Of a stretch of DNA of 64,000 nt, positions 6,624-14,232 are shown piece after piece. The stretch is from an uncultured Ruminococcus sp. Its GTDB lineage: Bacteria; Bacillota; Clostridia; Oscillospirales; Acutalibacteraceae. The stretch is from NCBI GenBank assembly GCA_900539465.1, contig UQCF01000012.1, forward strand, positions 1 to 64,000, in the 5' to 3' direction. The notes beneath the pieces were generated by a model that saw only the letters and a list, made by a program, of their open reading frames with translations, made no database searches and was not told where the DNA came from. Position numbers and translations under genes: made by a program. Position 1 is the stretch's first letter. Every line of letters starts with the position of its first letter.

Positions 6624-8843
6624 ATGCCTGAAATGATAAATCTTACGATTAACGGAATTGCCGTTACAGCCCCTGCCGGTTCAACCATACTTTCTGCCGC
6701 AAAGGATAACGGAATTTTTATCCCCACACTTTGCCATGACGACCTCACCGAGGCGTACGGAGCGTGCGGACTTTGCGTTGTTGAAGCCGAGGGAATACCG
6801 AAGCTTCTCAGAGCCTGCTCTGCAAAGGTATCAGAGGGCATGGTAATTCACACCGAATCCGAAAGAGTTATAAAAACAAGAAAAACCGCGCTGGAGCTTA
6901 TTATGTCGGCTCATGACGGCGACTGCAAAGCTCCCTGCTCGCTTGCCTGCCCTGCGGGCACCGACTGCCAGGGCTATGTCGGCCTTATAGCAAACGGCGA
7001 TTTTGACGCTGCACTGAAGCTTATAAAAGACAGAATTGCTCTGCCTGCCTCAATAGGCAGAATTTGTCCGCACCCGTGCGAAAAAGCGTGCCGCAGAGCT
7101 TTGGTAGAGGAGCCGATAAACATTGCACAGCTCAAAGCTTTTGCCGCGGATATGGACAGGAAAAGCGAAAAATCCTATGTTCCCTCGGTGGAGCCGGATA
7201 CGGGCAAAACCGTCAGTATAATCGGCGGCGGCCCCGGCGGACTTACGGCGGCATTTTTCCTGCGCCGCAAGGGCCACAGGGTTAAAGTATATGATATGAT
7301 GCCCCACATGGGCGGTATGCTCAGATACGGAATACCCGAATACCGTTTGCCGAAAGAAATTCTCGACGCAGAGGTAAAAATGATAGAATCTCTCGGCGTT
7401 GAGATGATAAATAATATAAAAATCGGCAAAGATATTTCTTTTGATGAAATTAAAAAGGCGAGCGACGCGGTCGTTATCGCGGTCGGCGCATGGCGTTCAA
7501 GCCCGATGCGCGTTAAGGGTGAAGACCTTGACGGCGTTTACGGCGGAATTGATTTTCTCAGAAATGTTATTCTCGGCTCCGCTCCCGAAATCGGCGATAA
7601 AGTCGCGGTCTGCGGCGGCGGCAACACCGCAATGGACGCTTGCAGAACGGCGGTAAGGCTCGGCGCAAAAGAGGTTTATGTTGTATATCGCCGCACAAGA
7701 GACGAAATGCCTGCCGAAAAGGCAGAAATTGACGAGGCGGAGGAAGAGGGAGTCGTTTATAAATTCCTCACTAATCCCTCAGAGATACTCGGCAAAAACG
7801 GCAGAGTAACCGGCATTAAGCTTCAGGTTATGCAGCTCGGCGAGCCGGACGAGGGCGGCAGGCGCAGACCTGTTCCGGTTGAGGGCAAGTTTGAAGAGAT
7901 TAAGGTTGATTCCGTAATTATGGCAATCGGTCAAAAGCTCGACCCCGACTCTTCTATGGGCGCAGAACTTACCGGCCGCGGCACAATATCCGCCGATGAA
8001 GAGACGTTTATGACAAATCTTGACGGCGTGTTCGCAGTGGGCGACGCAACAAACAAGGGTGCTTCAATAGCCATTGAGGCTGTCGGCGAGGGCGAAAGAG
8101 CCGCAAAGGTGATAGATTCTTACTTGAACGGTGCAGAGCTTCGCGCAAGAAAGCCCTATCTTTCAAAGCGAGAGGTCACTGCCGATATGCTTTCTTCAAA
8201 TCCGAAGCATCAGAGAGTTAAAATGTCACAGCTCCCCGCACAGGAGAGAAAGCATAATTTTAAAGAGGTCACAAAGCCCTACACCGCAGAGGAGGCAATG
8301 AAAGAGGCAAGCAGATGCCTTGAGTGCGGTTGCCGCGAATACTTTAAGTGCCGCCTTTTGAATATGGCAAATCTCTATGACATTGACCCCGAGAAATTCA
8401 AAGGGAAATTACCGCAGTCTTATACCGAAAATTCAAACGAGTTTATACAGCGCAACACATCAAAGTGCATTTTGTGCGGACTGTGCGTGCGCTCATGCTC
8501 GGAGGTTATGAATATCAGCGCAGTGGGTCTTGTCGGCAGAGGATTTAAAACAGATGTTTCAACGCCGTTCAGTCTGCCGCTTAATGAGGTCGGCTGCACA
8601 AACTGCGGACTTTGCGTTGAGCTTTGCCCGACGGGAGCTCTCACAGAAAAGAACGCGCTCAAAAAGCAGGTTCCGCTTGATGAGGATTATAAGCTTGCCT
8701 CATGCGATATTGACGGCAAAAAGTGCGAGTTTAAGCTCTCTTTCTATAACGGCAAGCTGTTAAGGGCTGTTCCGCACGATGACAACGCAAGGCATTGCAA
8801 TCTTTCGAGAGAAGAAATTTTCAAAAAATTTGCCGACGCTTGA
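6624..8843 (+). CDS. stnB: NfnB/GltD-like FAD subunit with N-terminal [2Fe-2S] and C-terminal ferredoxin domains
   Basis: A 739-residue fusion. Residues 1-75 are a NuoG/HydA-type [2Fe-2S] domain (Cys37, 48, 51, 65). Residues 100-185 are the GltD/NfnB iron-sulfur region (CSLACPAGTDCQGY and CPHPCEKACRR). The FAD site GGGPGGLTAA is near residue 201 and the NADPH site CGGGNTAMDACR near 330. Two [4Fe-4S] ferredoxin motifs, CILCGLCVRSC and CTNCGLCVELCP, lie near 615 and 658. No hydrogenase H-cluster domain is present, so this is not HydA. The set matches the Sporomusa-type transhydrogenase Stn, which couples NADH, NADPH and ferredoxin. The assignment is by domain content and gene order, not by alignment. 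Confidence 0.82.
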   Translation: MPEMINLTINGIAVTAPAGSTILSAAKDNGIFIPTLCHDDLTEAYGACGLCVVEAEGIPKLLRACSAKVSEGMVIHTESERVIKTRKTALELIMSAHDGDCKAPCSLACPAGTDCQGYVGLIANGDFDAALKLIKDRIALPASIGRICPHPCEKACRRALVEEPINIAQLKAFAADMDRKSEKSYVPSVEPDTGKTVSIIGGGPGGLTAAFFLRRKGHRVKVYDMMPHMGGMLRYGIPEYRLPKEILDAEVKMIESLGVEMINNIKIGKDISFDEIKKASDAVVIAVGAWRSSPMRVKGEDLDGVYGGIDFLRNVILGSAPEIGDKVAVCGGGNTAMDACRTAVRLGAKEVYVVYRRTRDEMPAEKAEIDEAEEEGVVYKFLTNPSEILGKNGRVTGIKLQVMQLGEPDEGGRRRPVPVEGKFEEIKVDSVIMAIGQKLDPDSSMGAELTGRGTISADEETFMTNLDGVFAVGDATNKGASIAIEAVGEGERAAKVIDSYLNGAELRARKPYLSKREVTADMLSSNPKHQRVKMSQLPAQERKHNFKEVTKPYTAEEAMKEASRCLECGCREYFKCRLLNMANLYDIDPEKFKGKLPQSYTENSNEFIQRNTSKCILCGLCVRSCSEVMNISAVGLVGRGFKTDVSTPFSLPLNEVGCTNCGLCVELCPTGALTEKNALKKQVPLDEDYKLASCDIDGKKCEFKLSFYNGKLLRAVPHDDNARHCNLSREEIFKKFADA

Positions 8844-8868
8844 CAACAAAATTTTCTTGTGATACAAT
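8840..8868 (+). promoter_or_regulatory. Sigma-A promoter of pheST
   Basis: A perfect TTGACA (8840-8845) overlaps the stop codon of the preceding gene, and TACAAT (8863-8868) follows after 17 bp. Transcription would start near 8875, just before the T-box leader. No terminator is visible between the transhydrogenase operon and this promoter. Confidence 0.85.
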
Positions 8869-8875
8869 AAGCCAA

Positions 8876-9160
8876 ATTGAATATTCAAAGGCTATGAAGA
8901 GAAGCAGTAGCATTTATGATTCCGAACAGAAAGCTGCCGGCAGATGAGAGGCGCGCGGATAGTTTTTGTGAATTCATCTCGGAGCTGCGCACCGAACGGC
9001 ATTCGCTCAGTAGACTGCGACGGCAGCACCCCGTGACCGAGTGCGAGAGTATCGCTTTTGCTGTACTCAATGAGGCGCTCTGCGTGAGCCGAGCGTGAAT
9101 TAAAGGTGGTAACACGGTTCGACCCGTCCTTTTAAATAAAGGACGGGTCTATTATTTTTA
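8876..9160 (+). ncRNA. T-box leader (tRNA-Phe-sensing riboswitch)
   Basis: The conserved T-box sequence GGTGGTAACACGG lies at about 9105-9117, immediately before a 12-bp terminator. Upstream is a long structured stem I: its 5' side carries an AGTA element at 8906-8909, and its 3' side carries GAA directly before TTC (8973-8975), followed by A. That places a phenylalanine codon where the specifier is expected. Uncharged tRNA-Phe would stabilise the antiterminator, in which the T-box pairs with the 5' arm of the terminator, and so allow pheST transcription. The T-box and terminator are plain; the specifier position is my reading of the loop. Confidence 0.92.
9121..9159 (+). terminator. T-box-controlled terminator
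   Basis: A perfect 12-bp stem (9121-9132 with 9138-9149) with a 5-base loop leads into TATTATTTTTATT. Its 5' arm is the partner of the T-box antiterminator. Confidence 0.9.
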
Positions 9161-9179
9161 TTGACAGGAGTGTGCTTAA

Positions 9180-10202
9180 ATGGAGGAAAAAATCAGAGAA
9201 CTCAAAGCTCAGATTGAAGAAAAAACCGGCAGTGTTCCCGGTATCGAAGAGCTTAAAGAAATTCGCTTCAATTATTTGAGCAAAAACGGAGCAATCCCCG
9301 CGCTTATGAAACAGCTCGGTTCACTTTCTAAAGAAGAAAGACCGGCGGTGGGCAAGCTTATAAACGAGTTTAAGGCATGGGCAACAGAACGCTTTGACGA
9401 GCAGGAAAAACGCCTTAGCCAAAAGGCTCTTGAGATGAGATATGAAAGAGAACAGATTGATGTAACAATGCCTGCAAAAAAACATCACACAGGCACTGTG
9501 CACCCTGTTACCCTTGTCAGAAACGAGCTTACGGACGCATTCGTAGGCATGGGCTTCACTGTGTTTGAGGGGCCCGAAATCGAAGACGATTTTCATAACT
9601 TCACCGCCCTTAATGTTTCTGCCGACCATCCGTCAAGAGATAAGCAGGATACTTTCTATATAAACGACGATTTGCTTTTGAGAACCCACACCTCACCCGG
9701 TCAGATTCACTCAATGCAGACCCTAAAGCCGCCGTTTAAAATCGTATCTCCCGGCAGAGTTTTCCGCTGTGACGACGACGGAACTCATGCCCCGATGTTC
9801 CACCAGATGGAGGGTCTTGTCATAGACAAAAACCTTTCTATGTGCGACCTTCAGGGACTTCTTGACACGCTTGCAAAAACAGTTTTTGACAAAGATACAA
9901 AAACACGTTTCCGCCCGTCGTTCTTCCCGTTCACAGAGCCGAGCGTTGAGGTTGACGTTACCTGCTGCGAGTGCCACGGTGCAGGTTGCCGCCTTTGCAA
10001 GGGCACAGGCTGGATAGAAATTCTCGGCGGCGGCGTAGTAAACCGCAATGTTATCAAAAACTGCGGACTTGACCCCGACGAGTGGACGGGTCTCGCATTC
10101 GGCACGGGTCTTGACCGTGTTGCAATGCTTAAATACGGTGTAAACAACATTCACCTGCTTTATGACGGTGATGTAAGAATACTTGAGCAGTTCAGAAAGT
10201 GA
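9180..10202 (+). CDS. pheS: Phenylalanyl-tRNA synthetase alpha subunit
   Basis: A 340-residue class II synthetase subunit. The N-terminal 100 residues are the coiled-coil tRNA-binding arm. The catalytic core shows HPVTLVRNEL, FEGPEIEDDFHNF (motif region near 120), motif 2 around GRVFRCDDDGTHAPMFHQMEG near 200, and motif 3 in GLAFGTGLDRVAMLKYG near 310. It forms an alpha2-beta2 enzyme with PheT, whose gene starts 13 bases later. Expression is set by the T-box leader directly upstream. A CAGGAG ribosome binding site precedes the ATG. Confidence 0.98.
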   Translation: MEEKIRELKAQIEEKTGSVPGIEELKEIRFNYLSKNGAIPALMKQLGSLSKEERPAVGKLINEFKAWATERFDEQEKRLSQKALEMRYEREQIDVTMPAKKHHTGTVHPVTLVRNELTDAFVGMGFTVFEGPEIEDDFHNFTALNVSADHPSRDKQDTFYINDDLLLRTHTSPGQIHSMQTLKPPFKIVSPGRVFRCDDDGTHAPMFHQMEGLVIDKNLSMCDLQGLLDTLAKTVFDKDTKTRFRPSFFPFTEPSVEVDVTCCECHGAGCRLCKGTGWIEILGGGVVNRNVIKNCGLDPDEWTGLAFGTGLDRVAMLKYGVNNIHLLYDGDVRILEQFRK

Positions 10203-10215
10203 GAGGTGATTTAAT

Positions 10216-12651
10216 ATGTATTTACCGATTAGCTGGTTAAAAGAAATGGTAGACCTTGACGGCGTTTCATCTCAGAAGATAGAGGACAGCCTCTTCTCCT
10301 GCGGACTTGAGGTAGAAGAAAAGCTCCCCGTTGCAGCCGATATTGACGGCATAAAAGTCGGCGTCATAAAAGAAATAACACCTCACCCGGATTCTGACCA
10401 TATGGTTATCTGCATTGTTGACTGCGGTGAGTTCGGCACCGATATTCAGATAGTTACAGGCGCACCCAACGTAAATGTGGGCGATCATGTGCCCGTTGCA
10501 CTCCCCGGTGCAAAGGTTTACGGCAGAAGCAAGGGCGATTCATCTGCCCCTGCCGAGGTTGTCACAATCAAAAAAGGCAAGCTCAGAGGCATTGAATCCG
10601 ACGGTATGCTTTGCTCGGGCGAAGAACTCGGCATAGATGACGATTGGTATGACGGCGCGTCGGTCTACGGCATAATGATGCTCGGCTCGGACGCACTCCC
10701 GGGTGCAGACGTCAAGAGCTATCTTGGGCTTGATGATGAAGTGTGGGATATTTCGGTCACTGCAAACCTTGCACACTGCCAGTATGTTTACGGTGTAGCG
10801 AGAGAGCTTGCGGCTTCTCTCGGCAGAAAGCTCAATGAGCCCGCACTTGATTTTACAGCCGTACCCGAAGCAAATAACGACAAAGTCAGCGTCAGCGTGC
10901 TTGCACCCGACCTTTGCCCCAGATACATCGCGCATTTCGTCAAGGATGTTAAAATTGAGCGCTCACCCGTTTGGATGCGCCGCAGACTTAAAATGTGCGG
11001 AATAAATTCCATAAGCTCGTTTGTTGATATAACAAACTATGTTCTCGTTGAAATGGGTCAGCCCATGCACGCGTTTGACATGGCAAATGTAGCGGGTGAA
11101 AAAATAATTGTCAGACGTGCCGAGAACGGCGAAAAAATAACTACTCTTGATGAAAAAGAGTTCACCTTAAATTCAGAAAATCTTGTTATTTGCGACGGCG
11201 ACAAGCCAGTTGCGCTCGCAGGTATAATGGGCGGACTCAACTCCGAAATCAAAGACACCACCAAGGACGTTTTGTTTGAGGCGGCAAAGTTTGAGCGCGG
11301 CAATATCCGCCGTTCTTCCCGTGCTCTCGGTCAGAGCAGCGATTCATCACGCAGATTTGAAAAGGGCGTTGACGAGTATACAACAGGCATTGCAATGAGC
11401 AGAGCGCTTCATCTTGTGCAGGAGCTTAAATGCGGCACTGTTTCGGCAACCCATATTGATGTTGACGCAAACCCCGAGAGAGAAAATCAGAGGGTAACAA
11501 CCACTTTCGGCGCAATCAATGCCGTTTTGGGTATTGAAATTGATAAAGACACCATAATAGATATACTTCGCCGCCAGAACTATGAGGTTACGGCGGACGG
11601 CGAAAACATCACCGCGGTTGCGCCTGCTTACAGAACCGATATTGAGGGCAATGCGGCAGACCTCGCAGAGGATGTTATAAAGGTCTACGGCTATGAGCAC
11701 ATTGTGCCGAAGTTTATGACCAACGCGGCTATCACAAGCGGCGGACTCAGCAAAAACCAAAAGAGACTCGGCAGAGTTAAAAATATGCTTGCCGCACAGG
11801 GCTTTTGCGAGACAATCAACTATTCTTTCTACTCCCCGGCGGAGCTTGATTTGCTCAGATTCCCCGAGGATGCAGAGGAGAGAAACGTTGTTTATATCAG
11901 CAATCCCCTCAGCGAAAATTATTCTATAATGCGTTCGGTGCTTGCACCCACAACCGTCAGAATTTTGTCTCACAACATGAAACGCGGCAACGATTCCGCA
12001 CGCATATATGAGATTGCGAATATCTTTGTTCCGCATGAGCAGCCCGTTGTCACTGCTCCCGAAGAAAAGCTTACTTTAAGCTTCGGTGTTTACGGCGAAG
12101 ATGAAGATTTCTTCACCGCAAAGGGTGCGTGCGAGGCACTTGCAGAAGAGCTCGGCTTGAAGTTCAGCTATTCACAGAGCAAAAAGCCGTTCCTCCACCC
12201 CGGTGTTTGCGCCGAAATTAAATGCGGCGGCAAAAAAGTCGGCTGGATAGGTCAGCTCTCATATGAGGTTGCCGAGGCGGCGGAGATAACCAAAAACTGC
12301 TATTTGGCAGAGCTTGATTATTCGCTTTTAAATAAGCTTGCGGTTGACGATTATAAGTACGCACCCGTATCGCAGTTCAGAAGCGTTAAGAGAGACCTTG
12401 CCCTTGTTGCGGACGAGAGCACAAAGTGCGGCGATATAGAGGACGCAATCCGCTCCGCATGCAAAGCGGTTACGGATATTAAGCTCTTTGATATATACAG
12501 AAGTGCGGCAATCGGCGTAGGCAAAAAGAGCATGGCGTTCACGCTCACTCTTGCCTCGGGTGATACAGAGCTTTTGCCCGAAGAAGCAGATAAATATATC
12601 TCAAAAATATTAAAGGCACTTGAATATAAGCTCGGTATAAAACTCAGATAA
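10216..12651 (+). CDS. pheT: Phenylalanyl-tRNA synthetase beta subunit
   Basis: An 811-residue subunit of usual length. It starts with the family's MYLPISWLKEMVDL, followed by a tRNA-binding (EMAP-like) domain around residues 45-150, the B3/B4 editing domain, the B5 domain, a class II-like core that lacks catalysis, and a C-terminal ferredoxin-fold anticodon-binding domain from about residue 715 (APVSQFRSVKRDLALV). It contributes tRNA recognition and editing of Tyr-tRNA-Phe. It is cotranscribed with pheS and closed by an intrinsic terminator ten bases after the stop. Confidence 0.98.
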   Translation: MYLPISWLKEMVDLDGVSSQKIEDSLFSCGLEVEEKLPVAADIDGIKVGVIKEITPHPDSDHMVICIVDCGEFGTDIQIVTGAPNVNVGDHVPVALPGAKVYGRSKGDSSAPAEVVTIKKGKLRGIESDGMLCSGEELGIDDDWYDGASVYGIMMLGSDALPGADVKSYLGLDDEVWDISVTANLAHCQYVYGVARELAASLGRKLNEPALDFTAVPEANNDKVSVSVLAPDLCPRYIAHFVKDVKIERSPVWMRRRLKMCGINSISSFVDITNYVLVEMGQPMHAFDMANVAGEKIIVRRAENGEKITTLDEKEFTLNSENLVICDGDKPVALAGIMGGLNSEIKDTTKDVLFEAAKFERGNIRRSSRALGQSSDSSRRFEKGVDEYTTGIAMSRALHLVQELKCGTVSATHIDVDANPERENQRVTTTFGAINAVLGIEIDKDTIIDILRRQNYEVTADGENITAVAPAYRTDIEGNAADLAEDVIKVYGYEHIVPKFMTNAAITSGGLSKNQKRLGRVKNMLAAQGFCETINYSFYSPAELDLLRFPEDAEERNVVYISNPLSENYSIMRSVLAPTTVRILSHNMKRGNDSARIYEIANIFVPHEQPVVTAPEEKLTLSFGVYGEDEDFFTAKGACEALAEELGLKFSYSQSKKPFLHPGVCAEIKCGGKKVGWIGQLSYEVAEAAEITKNCYLAELDYSLLNKLAVDDYKYAPVSQFRSVKRDLALVADESTKCGDIEDAIRSACKAVTDIKLFDIYRSAAIGVGKKSMAFTLTLASGDTELLPEEADKYISKILKALEYKLGIKLR

Positions 12652-12660
12652 ATAAATTAA

Positions 12661-12692
12661 ATCCTTTCTCCTCACGGAGGGAGGATTTTTTT
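12661..12692 (+). terminator. Intrinsic terminator of pheST
   Basis: An 11-bp stem containing G-T pairs (12661-12671 with 12676-12686) closes a TCAC loop and is followed by TTTTTT. Confidence 0.88.
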
Positions 12693-12710
12693 CGGAGCAG
12701 AAACACCATG

Positions 12711-12748
12711 TAGGGCGGTGCGGCGAAGTCGTGACGGAGGGGGGTTAC
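12711..12748 (+). repeat. Decayed fragment of a dispersed hairpin repeat
   Basis: This stretch matches the right end of the repeat at 55432-55535: both share GTGACGGAGGGG preceded by a CGGC-AAG-C-G hairpin remnant, with small gaps. No protein frame is present. It sits just after the pheST terminator, a usual place for such elements. The rest of the 12693-12837 interval shows nothing recognisable. Confidence 0.6.
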
Positions 12749-12837
12749 TTCATCAAGAACAAAAATTTCGGAACACCCGGTTATATGAACTATGCCGCCC
12801 GAACACATAAAAAATCAAATCAATAAATATAGTTTCA

Positions 12838-12880
12838 TTAGTAAAGTTTGTTTGACTAAATACCGAAAAAATGTTAAAAT
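12838..12880 (+). promoter_or_regulatory. Promoter and candidate operator of the TetR-led operon
   Basis: TTGACT (12852-12857) and TAAAAT (12875-12880) are 17 bp apart. The -35 overlaps an imperfect inverted repeat (TTAGT at 12838-12842 and ACTAA at 12855-12859, with further partial matches inside), a likely site for the TetR-type protein encoded directly downstream. Confidence 0.7.
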
Positions 12881-12910
12881 AATGGCATAGTAATGATCGG
12901 AGGCGATGCG

Positions 12911-13483
12911 GTGTCACGTTTTACAAGAGATGCGATAAAGGACTCTTTTATTAAAATGCTCGGAGAAAAGCGCCTTGACCACATCACGGTCAAGGATATT
13001 GTTGTTGACTGCGGAGTCAGCAGAAAAACATTTTATTATTATTTTGAAGATATATATGACTTGCTTGAGAAGTGCATGGCAGACCTCACGCGCGAGTCGT
13101 TGGAACATGTTGTTGACCTGGAATCCTTTGAAAAAGAGCTTTTAAAGCTCGTAGAGTTTGTCATGAACAACAAAAAGGCTGTGTATCACCTATATTATTC
13201 TCTCAGCCGAGAGACGTTGGAGGATTACTTGTTTAACAGTTCCATTGTTCCCATAAAAGAGGTTGTAAGGCACAGGGCAATCGGCACAGGCTGCAGTGAA
13301 GAGGATATAGAAATACTCAGCAAGCTTTGCGCCAATGCTTTTACAAGCTGCGTCCTCAGATGGATTAAAGATGGCATGAAGACAGATTTTGAGTATGTTT
13401 TAAGAAAAATATCCGTTATGTTTGACGGAGCATTTACTGCCGCGCTTAAAAATGCCGCAGATTATGATAAGAAAAAAATGTAA
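12911..13483 (+). CDS. TetR/AcrR-family transcriptional regulator
   Basis: A 190-residue regulator. The N-terminal helix-turn-helix is clear (HITVKDIVVDCGVSRKTFYYYFEDIYDLL, residues about 23-51, quoted here in part as VSRKTFYYYF). The C-terminal half is a helical ligand domain resembling the DhaS/TetR_C group. I chose the GTG at 12911, seven bases after GGAGG; the ATG at 12893 lies upstream of that ribosome binding site. It heads a run with a DUF308 protein, an MMPL exporter and a lipoprotein, and probably represses them or itself through the dyad at the promoter. A terminator follows its stop, so the downstream genes may have a separate promoter. Confidence 0.9.
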   Translation: MSRFTRDAIKDSFIKMLGEKRLDHITVKDIVVDCGVSRKTFYYYFEDIYDLLEKCMADLTRESLEHVVDLESFEKELLKLVEFVMNNKKAVYHLYYSLSRETLEDYLFNSSIVPIKEVVRHRAIGTGCSEEDIEILSKLCANAFTSCVLRWIKDGMKTDFEYVLRKISVMFDGAFTAALKNAADYDKKKM

Positions 13484-13487
13484 CATT

Positions 13488-13528
13488 TGAGCCGCCGTGT
13501 GAGAGTTTGACACACAGCGGCTTTTTTG
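13488..13528 (+). terminator. Intrinsic terminator after the TetR gene
   Basis: GAGCCGC...GTGTG pairs with CACAC...GCGGCTT across a short loop and runs into TTTTTT. It insulates the regulator from the exporter genes. Confidence 0.8.
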
Positions 13529-13578
13529 TCCGTTTTATTATTCTGCTGCCGATGATATTATAATTAACGATAACAGAA

Positions 13579-13601
13579 TTCTGCCGTAATTTGTGGCAGA
13601 A
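13579..13601 (+). promoter_or_regulatory. Inverted repeat before the DUF308 gene
   Basis: TTCTGCC (13579-13585) and GGCAGAA (13595-13601) form a 7-bp dyad with a 9-base spacer, just before the AAGGAG ribosome binding site at about 13608. A TATAAT is present near 13558-13563 without a convincing -35. The dyad may be an operator or a leader hairpin. Confidence 0.4.
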
Positions 13602-13621
13602 ATAAAAAGGAGTGCATTTTT

Positions 13622-14215
13622 ATGAAGCTCATAAGATGTGCAAAAACAGGCTACATCGTGAGCGCGGTTGCTTTCATAGCCCTCGGGCTGATACTGACAA
13701 TATGGCCGGAGATGTCTATGATAACCATAAGCTATGCCGCGGGTGCAATAGTGCTCGCAAGCGGAATCGTGAGAATAGCGGGCTACTTTTCAAAAGACCT
13801 TTATTCTTTGGCGTTTCAGTTTGATTTGGCGCTCGGCATATTCACGGTGCTTATCGGTATTGTATTTTTGCTTCATCCGCAGTGGCTCATATCGGCAATA
13901 CCTTTCTTTGTCGGCATTTTTGTTTTGGTCAACGGGCTGTTTACCTTTCAGACCTCGCTTGATTCAAAACGCTTCGGCATGAAATATTGGTGGGTAATGC
14001 TGATTTTCTCGGTGCTTTCGAGTGCTTTGGGCATTGTGCTTATAATCGACCCGTTTACGGGCGCGGGAGTGCTGACAATACTTATCGGTGTAACAATGAT
14101 GTGCACCGGCATAGAAAAACTTTTTCTTGCGCTTTATACCATTGTTATAAAGAAAAAGAACAAACACGGCAGTGATTATATAGAAACCGATTGCCGCAAT
14201 ATTGACGAAGATTAA
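13622..14215 (+). CDS. DUF308 (HdeD-like) membrane protein
   Basis: A 197-residue protein with six hydrophobic segments arranged as three similar pairs, each with a TI.I..PE/P..G pattern (ILTIWPEMSM, FLLHPQWL, LIIDPFTGAG). That is the signature of the DUF308/HdeD family, whose members are tied to acid or envelope stress in enterobacteria but whose mechanism is unknown. The tail is short and charged. It lies 17 bases before the MMPL exporter gene and is probably cotranscribed with it. Confidence 0.8.
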   Translation: MKLIRCAKTGYIVSAVAFIALGLILTIWPEMSMITISYAAGAIVLASGIVRIAGYFSKDLYSLAFQFDLALGIFTVLIGIVFLLHPQWLISAIPFFVGIFVLVNGLFTFQTSLDSKRFGMKYWWVMLIFSVLSSALGIVLIIDPFTGAGVLTILIGVTMMCTGIEKLFLALYTIVIKKKNKHGSDYIETDCRNIDED

Positions 14216-14232
14216 GAACGGAGGCTGGAAGA

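Noticed and set aside
6624..8843. Calling the third transhydrogenase gene an [FeFe] hydrogenase (HydA) or NuoG
   Set aside because: The N-terminal [2Fe-2S] and the ferredoxin motifs fit, but no H-cluster cysteine motifs exist and the core is clearly a GltD/NfnB FAD-NADPH fold.
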